26,775 nt of DNA from JAVBNJ01 sp031551625 (GCA_031551625.1 JAVBNJ010000036.1:1-26775); one strand, 5' to 3'. Shown: positions 7,141-14,109, numbered from the stretch's first letter. Notes: generated by a model not told the origin, from the sequence alone. Numbers and translations are program-made.

Positions 7141-7842
7141 TTAGGTCGTAGGGAACAACTCAACTATGTCTTCTTTTATTTTGGTCATTGGGAAATGAGT
7201 GAACAATAAGTTGTCATCACAATGCATATGCTTTTTAAGCTGTTTTGCTTTGATGTATAGGTAGGTGTTATCGGCGGTAAGACCGCTTGCTGCATAAGCA
7301 TTGGGTTTCTGACTAGGGTAGGTTTCGCTTATTGTTTTTTGCAATTCTCTCAATGCTTCATCACTGATGGAGCGTGGCAATATCTCTTTACAGAAGTCGT
7401 TGATACAGTGCCCTCTTTCCCGTGCTGACAAGTGGGCCAAAAAAGCCGGATATATGATAGCAGAATATTTTTGCAGGAACTCTAGTATCTCTGCATTGGA
7501 GGCTAAGTAATGGTTTTCGATAGCATAGGTGTAGGTTTGCAATACAAAATTCCCTACACAACAATCGGGTCGTTGTTGTTTAATATAATCGTAATCACTA
7601 TCTATGCATAAAATGAAATGACTATTCACATATGGTAGGTATTTTAAGCAATAAGATTTTCCATCGGGAAGATCTTGTTCTGAGCCAAAATGAACTCTTA
7701 TTGATATTCCAGTATGCGTAAATATTCTTTCCCAAAACGACTTGTCGTCTTTACCCTCCACCAGAGCAACCGCAACGACTCGTTTTAAATTTGCTTCATT
7801 GGTATACCATTTAGCCCATTTCTGAATCTCTCTGTCTGGCAT
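7141..7842 (-). CDS. DUF4435 TOPRIM-like protein, second gene of an ATPase/TOPRIM cassette (PARIS AriB-like)
   Basis: The 233-aa protein shows the acidic pattern of a TOPRIM fold. E29 and G30 in LVEGKDDKSFW are followed by the DSD motif at residues 81-83 in FILCIDSDYDYI, then by AIENHYL, which is characteristic of DUF4435. In PARIS systems the DUF4435 partner (AriB) is a nuclease that is released when the ATPase senses a phage anti-restriction protein; in OLD-type systems a TOPRIM domain is fused to the ATPase. Here the gene starts 2 bases after the ATPase stop codon ends, so the two are almost certainly co-transcribed and translationally coupled. The protein is shorter than the AriB proteins I recall, so PARIS-like is a family-level guess. 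The base composition looks more AT-rich than iorAB next door. Confidence 0.75.
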   Translation of the reverse strand: MPDREIQKWAKWYTNEANLKRVVAVALVEGKDDKSFWERIFTHTGISIRVHFGSEQDLPDGKSYCLKYLPYVNSHFILCIDSDYDYIKQQRPDCCVGNFVLQTYTYAIENHYLASNAEILEFLQKYSAIIYPAFLAHLSARERGHCINDFCKEILPRSISDEALRELQKTISETYPSQKPNAYAASGLTADNTYLYIKAKQLKKHMHCDDNLLFTHFPMTKIKEDIVELFPTT

Positions 7843-7843
7843 A

Positions 7844-8668
7844 CTAATTCTTTTTCAATAAATCTTCCATGAAAACTATTTTGTTGCTCCAACCGTCTCC
7901 AAAGATACCAGGAGAGTGGGTGGCAATGAATAATTGGCAGTTCGGATTAAGGGTTCGAATCGTGCTGATTAATTTGTATTGCCAGTCAATGTCCAACGAA
8001 ATTTCGGGTTCGTCCATTAATAAAATAAATGGTTCTTTATCTTGCACCAACGCATTTGTAAGAATAACCAACATTTGCTTCTCTCCTGATGAAAGCTTAT
8101 CTAATGTCAATTTTTTGCCATTCTCTTGTTTAAAAAACACATCGCTACCTTGTATTTCAAATGTTTTATTTGTGGTTGCAAAAAAGGAATTTACAACTTC
8201 TATCCATTGCTGCAATTGTTCACTAACACGGATGCCTGCTGTTGGGTTTTCTGTGGCTTTTAAACGATAACTATTTAATGAGTTTGCTTTTGTATTAAAT
8301 ATTACAGCATCCAACTGTGCCGTAAGAGGTGTTAATTCTTGATTCAATGCTTTTTTTTCATAGATAATCTCATCGAACGTATTTATGAAGTTATATAGAC
8401 ATTCATTATTATTAATGTCATTCCCTCCAAAACCATTAAGATCAACAAGAATTTTATTCCCTTTCAACAAAATTTTATTCCACATTGGCATTAATTTGTC
8501 TAAGGAAGACTTTACGTCTGAACTGTTTGAAAGAGCTACATCAAGCATGCGTAACAATGTACTTTTCCCACTACCATTGATACCTACCAATATATTTACA
8601 TCTGAATTTGGTTTCCAATCAATGGTATATTTCTCCCAAAACTTTTCTATTTTAATATGTTGTAGCAT
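7844..8668 (-). CDS. ABC/OLD-type AAA ATPase, first gene of the TOPRIM cassette (PARIS AriA-like)
   Basis: An ATPase of the SMC/ABC type. With the ATG at 8666-8668 as start it has 274 aa; the in-frame TTG at 8674 is a less likely start. Walker A is GINGSGKST (residues 29-37), the ABC signature is LSSGEKQML (192-200), Walker B with its catalytic glutamate is FILLMDEPE (E220), and the H-loop is ATHSP (H251). The middle is short, without a long coiled coil. This layout matches AAA_15/AAA_21-type defence ATPases. The DUF4435 gene follows after a single untranslated base. A stand-alone short ATPase paired with a TOPRIM protein suggests phage defence, but the trigger and target cannot be read from the sequence. 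It sits downstream of the iorAB terminator with its own promoter at 8696-8723. Confidence 0.78.
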   Translation of the reverse strand: MLQHIKIEKFWEKYTIDWKPNSDVNILVGINGSGKSTLLRMLDVALSNSSDVKSSLDKLMPMWNKILLKGNKILVDLNGFGGNDINNNECLYNFINTFDEIIYEKKALNQELTPLTAQLDAVIFNTKANSLNSYRLKATENPTAGIRVSEQLQQWIEVVNSFFATTNKTFEIQGSDVFFKQENGKKLTLDKLSSGEKQMLVILTNALVQDKEPFILLMDEPEISLDIDWQYKLISTIRTLNPNCQLFIATHSPGIFGDGWSNKIVFMEDLLKKN

Positions 8669-8695
8669 ACACAATGTGTTTTAGATTCCAAGTTA

Positions 8696-8723
8696 CAAAG
8701 GTAGCAATTTATTACCATTCAAA
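8696..8723 (-). promoter_or_regulatory. Predicted promoter of the ATPase/TOPRIM cassette
   Basis: On the minus strand TACCTTTG (8696-8703) matches the TAnnTTTG box and lies about 28 bases upstream of the ATG at 8668. TTTG at 8720-8723 is 16 bases further up, shorter than the usual 19-21, so the upstream half is uncertain. It overlaps the T-tract of the iorAB terminator. Confidence 0.45.
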
Positions 8724-8730
8724 GAATAAA

Positions 8731-8762
8731 AAACAGGCCGCTCGTTCTAGAGCGGCCTGTTT
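8731..8762 (-). terminator. Rho-independent terminator of iorAB
   Basis: Thirteen-base arms AAACAGGCCGCTC (8731-8743) and GAGCGGCCTGTTT (8750-8762) flank a 6-base loop. On the minus strand the hairpin is followed by a T-rich run (TTTTTATTCTTT). It lies 20 bp after the iorB stop and insulates the ATPase/TOPRIM cassette from iorAB transcription. Confidence 0.85.
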
Positions 8763-8782
8763 AATGAATCAATTTTAGTTAA

Positions 8783-9361
8783 TTATTTCTTTTCGGCCAA
8801 TGCTTTTCCGGCGCGCAATGCCTTGAGGTTGGCTTCCACCACTTCGGGGCCTTTCCGGCCAAACAATTCGCGTACGGCAGCTTCCAGGCTTTCGAACGGA
8901 ATGCCCAGGAAAGGAGAAGCCGCACCCAGCATTACCATGTTCGACGATTTCGGCGAACCGGCCTCTTTAGCAGCAGCGTCGGCATCAATAGCAATGTGAT
9001 TTTTTATTTTGCTCAATTCGGTCATTACGCTTTCCGGAGCCGGATAGCCTTCAATGTTGATAAACGGAATTGTATTGGTAATTACCCAGCCGTCTTTTTT
9101 CAAATACGGCAAGTAACGCAATGCTTCCATCGGTTCAATGGAAAGAATGATATCTGCACCGCCAAACGGAATTAAGTCCGAGGCAATTTCGCTGTCCGAA
9201 ATGCGGAGATTCGATTGTACGTCGCCGCCGCGTTGGCTCATGCCGTGCACTTCGGCTTGTTTGATATACAGTTTGCGTTCTACGGCAGCCAATCCAATAG
9301 CTGCTGCAATTGACAAGATACCTTGTCCGCCTACGCCTGCTAAAATAATATCTGTTTTCAT
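8783..9361 (-). CDS. iorB: Indolepyruvate:ferredoxin oxidoreductase, beta subunit
   Basis: The gamma-domain subunit of a 2-oxoacid:ferredoxin oxidoreductase that decarboxylates arylpyruvates from aromatic amino acid transamination to aryl-CoA and reduces ferredoxin. The 192-aa length is typical. The N-terminal ILAGVGGQGILSIA is the family signature, followed by QAEVHGMSQRGGDVQSNLR and the LSIEPMEALRYL stretch. It follows iorA with a 26-bp gap in the same direction and ends before a strong terminator, so iorA-iorB form a two-gene operon. The enzyme is cytosolic, oxygen-sensitive in known cases, and fits an anaerobic, amino-acid-fermenting lifestyle. Confidence 0.94.
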   Translation of the reverse strand: MKTDIILAGVGGQGILSIAAAIGLAAVERKLYIKQAEVHGMSQRGGDVQSNLRISDSEIASDLIPFGGADIILSIEPMEALRYLPYLKKDGWVITNTIPFINIEGYPAPESVMTELSKIKNHIAIDADAAAKEAGSPKSSNMVMLGAASPFLGIPFESLEAAVRELFGRKGPEVVEANLKALRAGKALAEKK

Positions 9362-9387
9362 GTTTTTACTTTTTCTTTAGAGAATGA

Positions 9388-10986
9388 TTATTCGCTTTTC
9401 TTTGCTTTAGCGCGGCGGGCAAATGTTTGAATGCACTCGCGTTGCGGAATAATTACCGATACACCGTTGTAAGCCATTTCTTCTTTCATCACTTGCAAAT
9501 TTTCAGCAGCGTTCTTCGGCAGCGGTGTAATAATGCGGATATGTTCCGGCTCTACTCCCAGGCCTTTGCATATTTCTGCAAAGCGGTTTGTTCCGGCTGA
9601 ATCCTGCCCACCGGTCATACCGGTTGTAAAGTTATCGGAAAGAACTACGGTGATGTTTGCTTTTCCGTTTACCGCATCCAGCAAACCGGTCATACCCGAG
9701 TGGGTGAACGTGGAGTCACCGATCAATGCTACGGTGGGGCCCATGCCTGCATCGGCAGCGCCTTTGGCCATGGTAATCGAAGCGCCCATTTCCACGCAGG
9801 TGTTAATAGTTTCGAATGGCGGCATGGCGGTGAGCGTATAACATCCGATATCGGCGAACACACGTCCTTTGCCGTATTCAGCTACAGCGGCGTTGATCAT
9901 TTCGGCTACATCGCGGTGGCTGCAGCCTTGACACAATTGCGGCGGACGTGCTTTTACCAATGCCGGTACAGCAGCGCCTTCTTCTACTTTCATGCCAAGC
10001 GATTTGGCCACAATCGTAGGGTTCAATTCGCCATCACGCGGCAGCGTACCGTCTAAGCGGCCATGCACCGGTTTACCGTTGTTCATATAGCCACGCAATT
10101 GTTCTTCGATAATAGGCGCACCCTCTTCCATTACTAAAACCTCGTTGCACTCTTTGTAGAGTTTTTCAATCATTTTGCGGGGAATGGGGTATTGGCTGAT
10201 TTTTACAATCGGGTGCGGATTTTTGCGGTCGGGGTAATTTTCCATCAAGTAATTGTAGGCAATCCCCGATGCAATGATTCCCAATTTTTTATCGGCGCCA
10301 TCAATATATTTGTTATATGCCGAAGCATCCGATGCTTGCTCCATTGTTTCTTGCGAAGCCAGCAATCGTTTGTAGTTGGCGCGGGCAATGGCAGGCAGCA
10401 GGATAAACCGGCGGTCGTTAGGCAACTTCACCGGGTTTTGCGGTTTGCTGGCTTTGCGTGCCACACCTGCACGGGAGTGTGCCAGGCGGGTGGTTACGCG
10501 CAACATCACCGGCAAGCCGATGCGCTCCGAGTAGTCGAATGCTTCGTAGGCCATGTCGTACGCTTCTTGTTGGTTGCTCGGCTCAAATACCGGAATCATG
10601 GCAAATTTGGCATAAAAACGCGAGTCCTGTTCGTTTTGCGACGAATGCATCGACGGGTCATCGGCCGAAAGAACGATCATCCCGCCGTTAATACCGGTCA
10701 TAGCGGCATTCATAAATGCATCGGCAGCGACGTTGAGTCCCACGTGTTTGAAGCAAATGATGGTGCGCTTTCCGGCATACGACATTCCTAATGCCGCTTC
10801 CATAGCCGTTTTTTCGTTGGTCGACCATTTGCGGTGGATGTTTTTCTCCGCCGCTTCTTTGCTGTGCTGGATGTACTCCATGATTTCGGTCGAAGGCGTT
10901 CCGGGATACGCATAGCAGCCCGATAAACCGCCGTCAATTACGCCTTGGGCAATGGCTTCATCGCCCAAAAGAAGTTGTGTATTCAT
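9388..10986 (-). CDS. iorA: Indolepyruvate:ferredoxin oxidoreductase, alpha subunit (no C-terminal ferredoxin domain)
   Basis: The thiamine-diphosphate-binding subunit partnering IorB. The 532-aa protein begins MNTQLLLGDEAIAQGVIDGG and then GCYAYPGTPSTEIMEYI. A TPP-binding segment with GDSTFTHSGMTGLLDAVN lies in the last quarter, and PPQLCQGCSHRD in the middle carries two of the conserved cysteines. Archaeal IorA ends with two [4Fe-4S] ferredoxin motifs; here the protein stops at FARRAKAKKSE without them. I believe other Bacteroidales have the same short form, so this may be lineage-typical rather than damage. Electron transfer would then need a separate ferredoxin. The ATG at 10984-10986 is preceded by a consensus promoter at 11032-11063. 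Confidence 0.93.
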   Translation of the reverse strand: MNTQLLLGDEAIAQGVIDGGLSGCYAYPGTPSTEIMEYIQHSKEAAEKNIHRKWSTNEKTAMEAALGMSYAGKRTIICFKHVGLNVAADAFMNAAMTGINGGMIVLSADDPSMHSSQNEQDSRFYAKFAMIPVFEPSNQQEAYDMAYEAFDYSERIGLPVMLRVTTRLAHSRAGVARKASKPQNPVKLPNDRRFILLPAIARANYKRLLASQETMEQASDASAYNKYIDGADKKLGIIASGIAYNYLMENYPDRKNPHPIVKISQYPIPRKMIEKLYKECNEVLVMEEGAPIIEEQLRGYMNNGKPVHGRLDGTLPRDGELNPTIVAKSLGMKVEEGAAVPALVKARPPQLCQGCSHRDVAEMINAAVAEYGKGRVFADIGCYTLTAMPPFETINTCVEMGASITMAKGAADAGMGPTVALIGDSTFTHSGMTGLLDAVNGKANITVVLSDNFTTGMTGGQDSAGTNRFAEICKGLGVEPEHIRIITPLPKNAAENLQVMKEEMAYNGVSVIIPQRECIQTFARRAKAKKSE

Positions 10987-11031
10987 AACCTAAATTTTAT
11001 GTTAGAAAAAAGAAATATTTTGCATTGTGTA

Positions 11032-11063
11032 CAAAGTTACGTTTTTTTATTAAAACCGTCAAA
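11032..11063 (-). promoter_or_regulatory. Promoter of iorAB
   Basis: On the minus strand TTTG (11060-11063) is followed after 20 bases by TAACTTTG (11032-11039), a full match to the Bacteroidetes promoter consensus. Transcription should begin near 11025, giving a leader of about 40 nt before the iorA ATG. Confidence 0.75.
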
Positions 11064-11139
11064 TTTATTTCAAAAAGAAAGCAAAAGTAGCCGTTGAGGC
11101 TATAAATTATAATCGCCAAACAAAATTATAAATAAACAC

Positions 11140-11147
11140 TACCTTTG
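11140..11147 (+). promoter_or_regulatory. Possible -7 box for the small lipoprotein gene
   Basis: TACCTTTG matches TAnnTTTG on the plus strand, 110 bases upstream of the ATG at 11258. No TTG element is seen 19-21 bases upstream, so this is a weak call. Confidence 0.35.
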
Positions 11148-11257
11148 TAAAGATAATCTTTGAAAGTTAAAGATTAGGACGGCAACTGAACACTATATTC
11201 TGAATGTGGAAACGTGCCTGCAAGAAACAAATTAAGTGGAGTAGACAATATAAAATA

Positions 11258-11668
11258 ATGAAAAAATACCTCATTCTTTTTTGCACCCTTTTTTGCCTGG
11301 CAAATGGGGCATGTTCGCAGCAAACACCCGAAGAGCGGGAAGTGCGCAGTGTCGCCGACAAGTACCTGACAGCATTCAAAAATCTTGATTTTGCCGAAGC
11401 CGAAAAATACGGTACACCCAACACCACTTTGTTTTTGGCAACCATGCAGGCGCATGTCGATCGTTGGCCTGCTGAAGAAAAAGCGCAAATACAAAAACAA
11501 GTACAAGCGATAACCATCAAGTATTTTGAAGTGAATGTGGCGGATTCGAGCGCTACGGTGGCCTACCAATTTGTTGAAGAGGCCGGCCCGCGCGACAAGG
11601 AAACACTTTACCTGTTCAAACGCGATGGCGAATGGAAGGTCGACGAATATATCGAATATAAAAATTAG
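11258..11668 (+). CDS. Small exported DUF4878-like (NTF2-fold) putative lipoprotein
   Basis: The start chosen is the ATG at 11258, giving MKKYLILFCTLFCLANGACSQQ, a short charged start, a hydrophobic core and a cysteine after NGA. This is a plausible but non-canonical lipobox, because the -3 residue is N rather than L. The open frame upstream to 11204 only adds a charged stretch. The 136-aa product continues with EVRSVADKYLTAFKNLDFAEAEKYGTP, typical of DUF4878/SnoaL-like small proteins in Bacteroidetes. It ends with DSSATVAYQF and LFKRDGEWKVDEY, the strand pattern of an NTF2-like cone fold. Its role is unknown; these proteins are probably periplasmic or membrane-anchored. It stands alone between iorAB (divergent) and the leader of paralogue 3. 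Confidence 0.75.
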   Translation: MKKYLILFCTLFCLANGACSQQTPEEREVRSVADKYLTAFKNLDFAEAEKYGTPNTTLFLATMQAHVDRWPAEEKAQIQKQVQAITIKYFEVNVADSSATVAYQFVEEAGPRDKETLYLFKRDGEWKVDEYIEYKN

Positions 11669-11685
11669 ATATAGTGCAAATTTTA

Positions 11686-11716
11686 TTTGGAAGGCAAAAA
11701 TATTTTTATACTTTTG
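11686..11716 (+). promoter_or_regulatory. Promoter of the secreted paralogue 3 transcript
   Basis: TTTG (11686-11689) is exactly 19 bases before TACTTTTG (11709-11716), a full Bacteroidetes consensus match. A transcript starting near 11723 would carry a leader of about 630 nt before the ATG at 12351, containing the pseudoknot, the hairpin module and a GC-rich repeat. A small GAGCCG/CGGCTC hairpin (11753-11769) occurs early in the leader and may alternatively be the end of the upstream gene's transcript. Confidence 0.65.
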
Positions 11717-11785
11717 CATCATTATAGCATGTTCTTTAATGTACGGTGAAAAGAGCCGGACAACGGCTCGTTCGATGATTTGAAA

Positions 11786-11899
11786 CTTAGGAAATTTCAA
11801 TAGCTACGAGAATAATCAACCACTATGCAACGTGGATTTTGATTTATTGTAGCTGTGGGTATCCTAAGACCTCAAATCAGATAGATTAAAGTTCACGTT
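11786..11899 (+). ncRNA. Leader module 1 of paralogue 3: predicted H-type pseudoknot
   Basis: P1 pairs CTTAGGA (11786-11792) with TCCTAAG (11862-11868). P2 pairs 11829-11840 (AACGTGGATTTT) with 11888-11899 (AAAGTTCACGTT) over 12 positions, two of them G-U wobbles. The helices interleave. Compared with 3577-3684, P1 changes from CTTGAGA to CTTAGGA and the partner strand changes from TCTCAAG to TCCTAAG, a double compensatory change. In P2 a G-C pair becomes G-U. Flanking AAGACCTCAA, GAGAATAA and CACGTTTCTTT are conserved between the two copies. Confidence 0.65.
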
Positions 11900-11949
11900 T
11901 CTTTATTTTGCCCACAGATAGCGCAGATTACACAGATTGAAACGTTAAC

Positions 11950-12043
11950 GGCAACGAGTATAAAATCGTAGCAGGAAATTTTAGTAGCAACGGGAATCGG
12001 TAAATATGTTTGTTTGTTGATAAGCGCCGGTTTCCGAAGCTAC
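11950..12043 (+). ncRNA. Leader module 2 of paralogue 3
   Basis: GGCAACGA (11950-11957) and AAAATCGTAGC match the other leaders. A second GTAGC (11984-11988) closes the hairpin with GCTAC (12039-12043), inside which an AA/AA internal loop flanks a 10-bp helix of 11991-12000 with 12027-12036 (two G-U pairs). The inner helix sequence is unlike those at 3441-3530 and 6621-6718, but the pairing, the symmetric AA loop and the TGTTTGTTTG loop are kept. Confidence 0.65.
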
Positions 12044-12092
12044 AAATTTATAAACTAAATAATTAGTTGAAATGAAACTACATTAATAATTT

Positions 12093-12315
12093 CCCCGAAA
12101 GGGGATAAATGTGAATAACCCCGAGCGAGGAGCGATAGCGACGTTGCCCGGGGTACGAAGAAGCGAATTGCACAGCGCGGCGAAGATGGCCAACCCAAAG
12201 AGGGTACAGCGAATCCGCCGCGCAATCAAGACGGTGCTCTTATAACCACGGGTTACATCGCTTCTATCGTCGCGATTCACCCGCGGTTATGCACATTGCC
12301 CCGCTTCGCGGTACT
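12093..12315 (+). repeat. GC-rich, hairpin-rich intergenic repeat-like element
   Basis: This block of about 220 bp is far richer in GC than the AT-rich DNA on either side. It holds several hairpins: CCCC-GAAA-GGGG (12093-12104), ACCCCG with CGGGGT (12118-12123 and 12149-12154), ATAACCACGGGT with ACCCGCGGTTAT (12242-12253 and 12279-12290, one mismatch) and CCGC-TTC-GCGG (12301-12311). It resembles GC-rich interspersed repeats I recall from Bacteroidales intergenic regions, but that needs a genome search. It lies between leader module 2 and the start of paralogue 3 and has no counterpart in the other two leaders, so it looks inserted. No clear target-site duplication was seen. Confidence 0.55.
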
Positions 12316-12350
12316 GAAAAACGATAATATAAACTAAAAACAAATTTATT

Positions 12351-13322
12351 ATGAAAAAAATCTATTATTTATTATTAGCGATGTTGTGCATGCATAACAG
12401 CTATGCAACCAACTGTATATCGACTAAGCAAGTGAAAGCCGATTACGCAACCAACAAAATAACCGTTTCTATTACATGGACGGGGTGTGGCGGCGATGCT
12501 TCGAGCCACCGCAATACGGCATGGGTATTTGTCGATTACCGTGCGGTAACTGGAGGTACAAAAAGTAATACATGGAGTCGTGCCACAATCGCGGCAGCTT
12601 CGTCCGGAACAGTGGTTAACTCCGGCAACAGTAAAGGCGTATGGATATATGGCACAAATAGCACTTCGCAAACAGTAACACTTACATTAAATCCAAGTGG
12701 TTTGCCTGCACAATATGATTGGTGCGCTTTTGCCACAGACTATCCGCCAAATGCTGCAACCTATAACAACGGTACATATACATTACGAGGTACGAAACCT
12801 TTTGTAATAAACGGAACAACCGTGGATAGTAAAACGTATTCAAGTGGAATTATCAATGTCATTACCGATGCCACCGGTTGCCCCGGTTGGATAGAGCGCG
12901 ATGTCCGGACAAATAATGGAACATGCGCCCCGGGATTGACAAAAGTGGGTGGGGTAAATGGCTATGTAATTTATTGCCGCAATTTGCCGGCTGATAACGC
13001 ATGTTCTTTTGTTGGTCCCGGTTTCGAAATTAAAAAGAATTATACTGGTTGGCAATATGGTAGTGCAAACACTAATAACTGCCCAAGCGGGTGGAGGATA
13101 CCTAATGTAACCGAGGTAAAATTAATGTGGGATAATAAGAACTCCCTATTAGAGTTGAAAGGACTGAATTTTTTAGAAATCGCAGGCTGTGTTCCCATTT
13201 CCAGTTGTAATAGTTGTTCGACAATTTGCCGATTTAATTGGGATTCTCCTACCTGCCCGGGTTGCCAGGGTGGTATGTGCTGGTATTGTGCAGCTGACGC
13301 AGCTACAATTTGCATACGTTAG
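12351..13322 (+). CDS. Secreted Cys-rich FISUMP-related protein, paralogue 3 (intact)
   Basis: The 323-aa product starts MKKIYYLLLAMLCMHNSYA, a clear signal peptide with likely cleavage before TNC. The shared N-terminal domain follows, with AWVFVDYRAV, YDWCAFATDYPPN and a YTLRGTKPF motif. After ITDATGCPGW comes the C-terminal part, with NNCPSGWRIPNVTEV (the FISUMP CPSGW motif). The last 45 residues are rich in cysteine, including SSCNSCSTIC and CPGCQGGMCWYC, and end AATICIR. Compared with full FISUMP proteins the end is short and lacks the usual WWSS-type strands. The gene has the longest leader of the three. Function unknown: secreted or surface-bound, with many potential disulfides or metal sites. 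It is separated from pyrH by about 80 bp and is probably not co-regulated with it. Confidence 0.8.
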   Translation: MKKIYYLLLAMLCMHNSYATNCISTKQVKADYATNKITVSITWTGCGGDASSHRNTAWVFVDYRAVTGGTKSNTWSRATIAAASSGTVVNSGNSKGVWIYGTNSTSQTVTLTLNPSGLPAQYDWCAFATDYPPNAATYNNGTYTLRGTKPFVINGTTVDSKTYSSGIINVITDATGCPGWIERDVRTNNGTCAPGLTKVGGVNGYVIYCRNLPADNACSFVGPGFEIKKNYTGWQYGSANTNNCPSGWRIPNVTEVKLMWDNKNSLLELKGLNFLEIAGCVPISSCNSCSTICRFNWDSPTCPGCQGGMCWYCAADAATICIR

Positions 13323-13350
13323 TAAAATCAATGATTATAATTTTCTCTGC

Positions 13351-13382
13351 TTTCCGCCAACGCTAAAAATTTCGTATATTTG
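13351..13382 (+). promoter_or_regulatory. Predicted promoter of pyrH-frr
   Basis: TATATTTG (13375-13382) matches TAnnTTTG, with TTTC (13351-13354) 20 bases upstream in place of TTTG. It ends 19 bases before the pyrH ATG, so the leader would be about 10-15 nt. Confidence 0.55.
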
Positions 13383-13401
13383 CGCTAAATTAGAATGGAG
13401 T

Positions 13402-14109
13402 ATGTCAAAATACCAGCGCATTTTACTGAAATTAAGCGGCGAAAGCCTGATGGGCGAAGACAAATACGGCATCAATACCGGTGTGCTGATGCGCTATGCC
13501 CACGAAATTAAAAGCGTGGCCGACAAAGGCACACAAGTGGGTATTGTCATCGGTGGTGGTAATATTTTCCGTGGCCTTAGCGGTGTAAGCAAAGGGTTCG
13601 ACCGCGTGAAGGGCGACCAGATGGGAATGCTTGCTACAGTAATTAACAGTATTGCGTTGCAAAGTGCGTTGCAAAGCTTGGGAACCAAAGCAGTGGTGCT
13701 TACGGCTATCGGCATGGAGCCGGTGGGCGAGCGTTATAGCAAAGACAAAGCAATGGCTTACCTCGAAAGTGGCACAGTGGTTATTATGGCAGGGGGTACC
13801 GGCAATCCGTTCTTCACCACCGATACGGGTGCTGCATTACGAGGTGTCGAAATAGAAGCGGATATTTTGCTGAAAGGAACGCGCGTAGACGGCGTGTACA
13901 CGGCCGACCCGGAAAAAGACCCGCTGGCGGTTAAGTACAGCATTCTCACCTTCGACGAAGCGTACAAAAATAATTTGCGCATCATGGATCTCACGGCATT
14001 TACGCTGTGCAGCGAAAACAACTTGCCGATAATTGTGTTCGACATGAATACCGAGGGCAACTTATGGCGCGTGGTGAAAGGCGAAGGAATCGGTACACTT
14101 ATTAAATAG
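13402..14109 (+). CDS. pyrH: UMP kinase
   Basis: Cytoplasmic hexameric kinase that phosphorylates UMP to UDP in pyrimidine synthesis, of the amino-acid-kinase fold. The start at 13402 gives MSKYQRILLKLSGESLMG, the standard N-terminus, with K10 and the SGES motif. GGGNIFRG is at residues 51-58, followed by DQMGMLATVINS and GTGNPFFTTDTGAALRG, which bind UMP. The C-terminal MDLTAFTLCSENNLPIIVFDM is also typical. At 235 aa it is family length. The in-frame extension upstream to 13189 overlaps paralogue 3 and is spurious; an ATG at 13395 would add only two codons and cannot be excluded. frr follows 60 bp downstream, the conserved pyrH-frr pairing of many bacteria. Confidence 0.96.
   Translation: MSKYQRILLKLSGESLMGEDKYGINTGVLMRYAHEIKSVADKGTQVGIVIGGGNIFRGLSGVSKGFDRVKGDQMGMLATVINSIALQSALQSLGTKAVVLTAIGMEPVGERYSKDKAMAYLESGTVVIMAGGTGNPFFTTDTGAALRGVEIEADILLKGTRVDGVYTADPEKDPLAVKYSILTFDEAYKNNLRIMDLTAFTLCSENNLPIIVFDMNTEGNLWRVVKGEGIGTLIK

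Noticed and set aside
11984..12043. REP/RAYT-type element because of the GTAG at the hairpin foot
   Set aside because: In REP elements GTAG stays unpaired beside the hairpin; here GTAGC is paired with GCTAC, and no RAYT transposase is present.
12083..12280. 65-codon minus-strand frame in the GC-rich block
   Set aside because: It is an open frame created by a GC-rich hairpin-containing repeat; no start context or protein features.
13189..13401. N-terminal extension of pyrH
   Set aside because: It overlaps the intact 3' end of paralogue 3 and adds residues absent from all UMP kinases.
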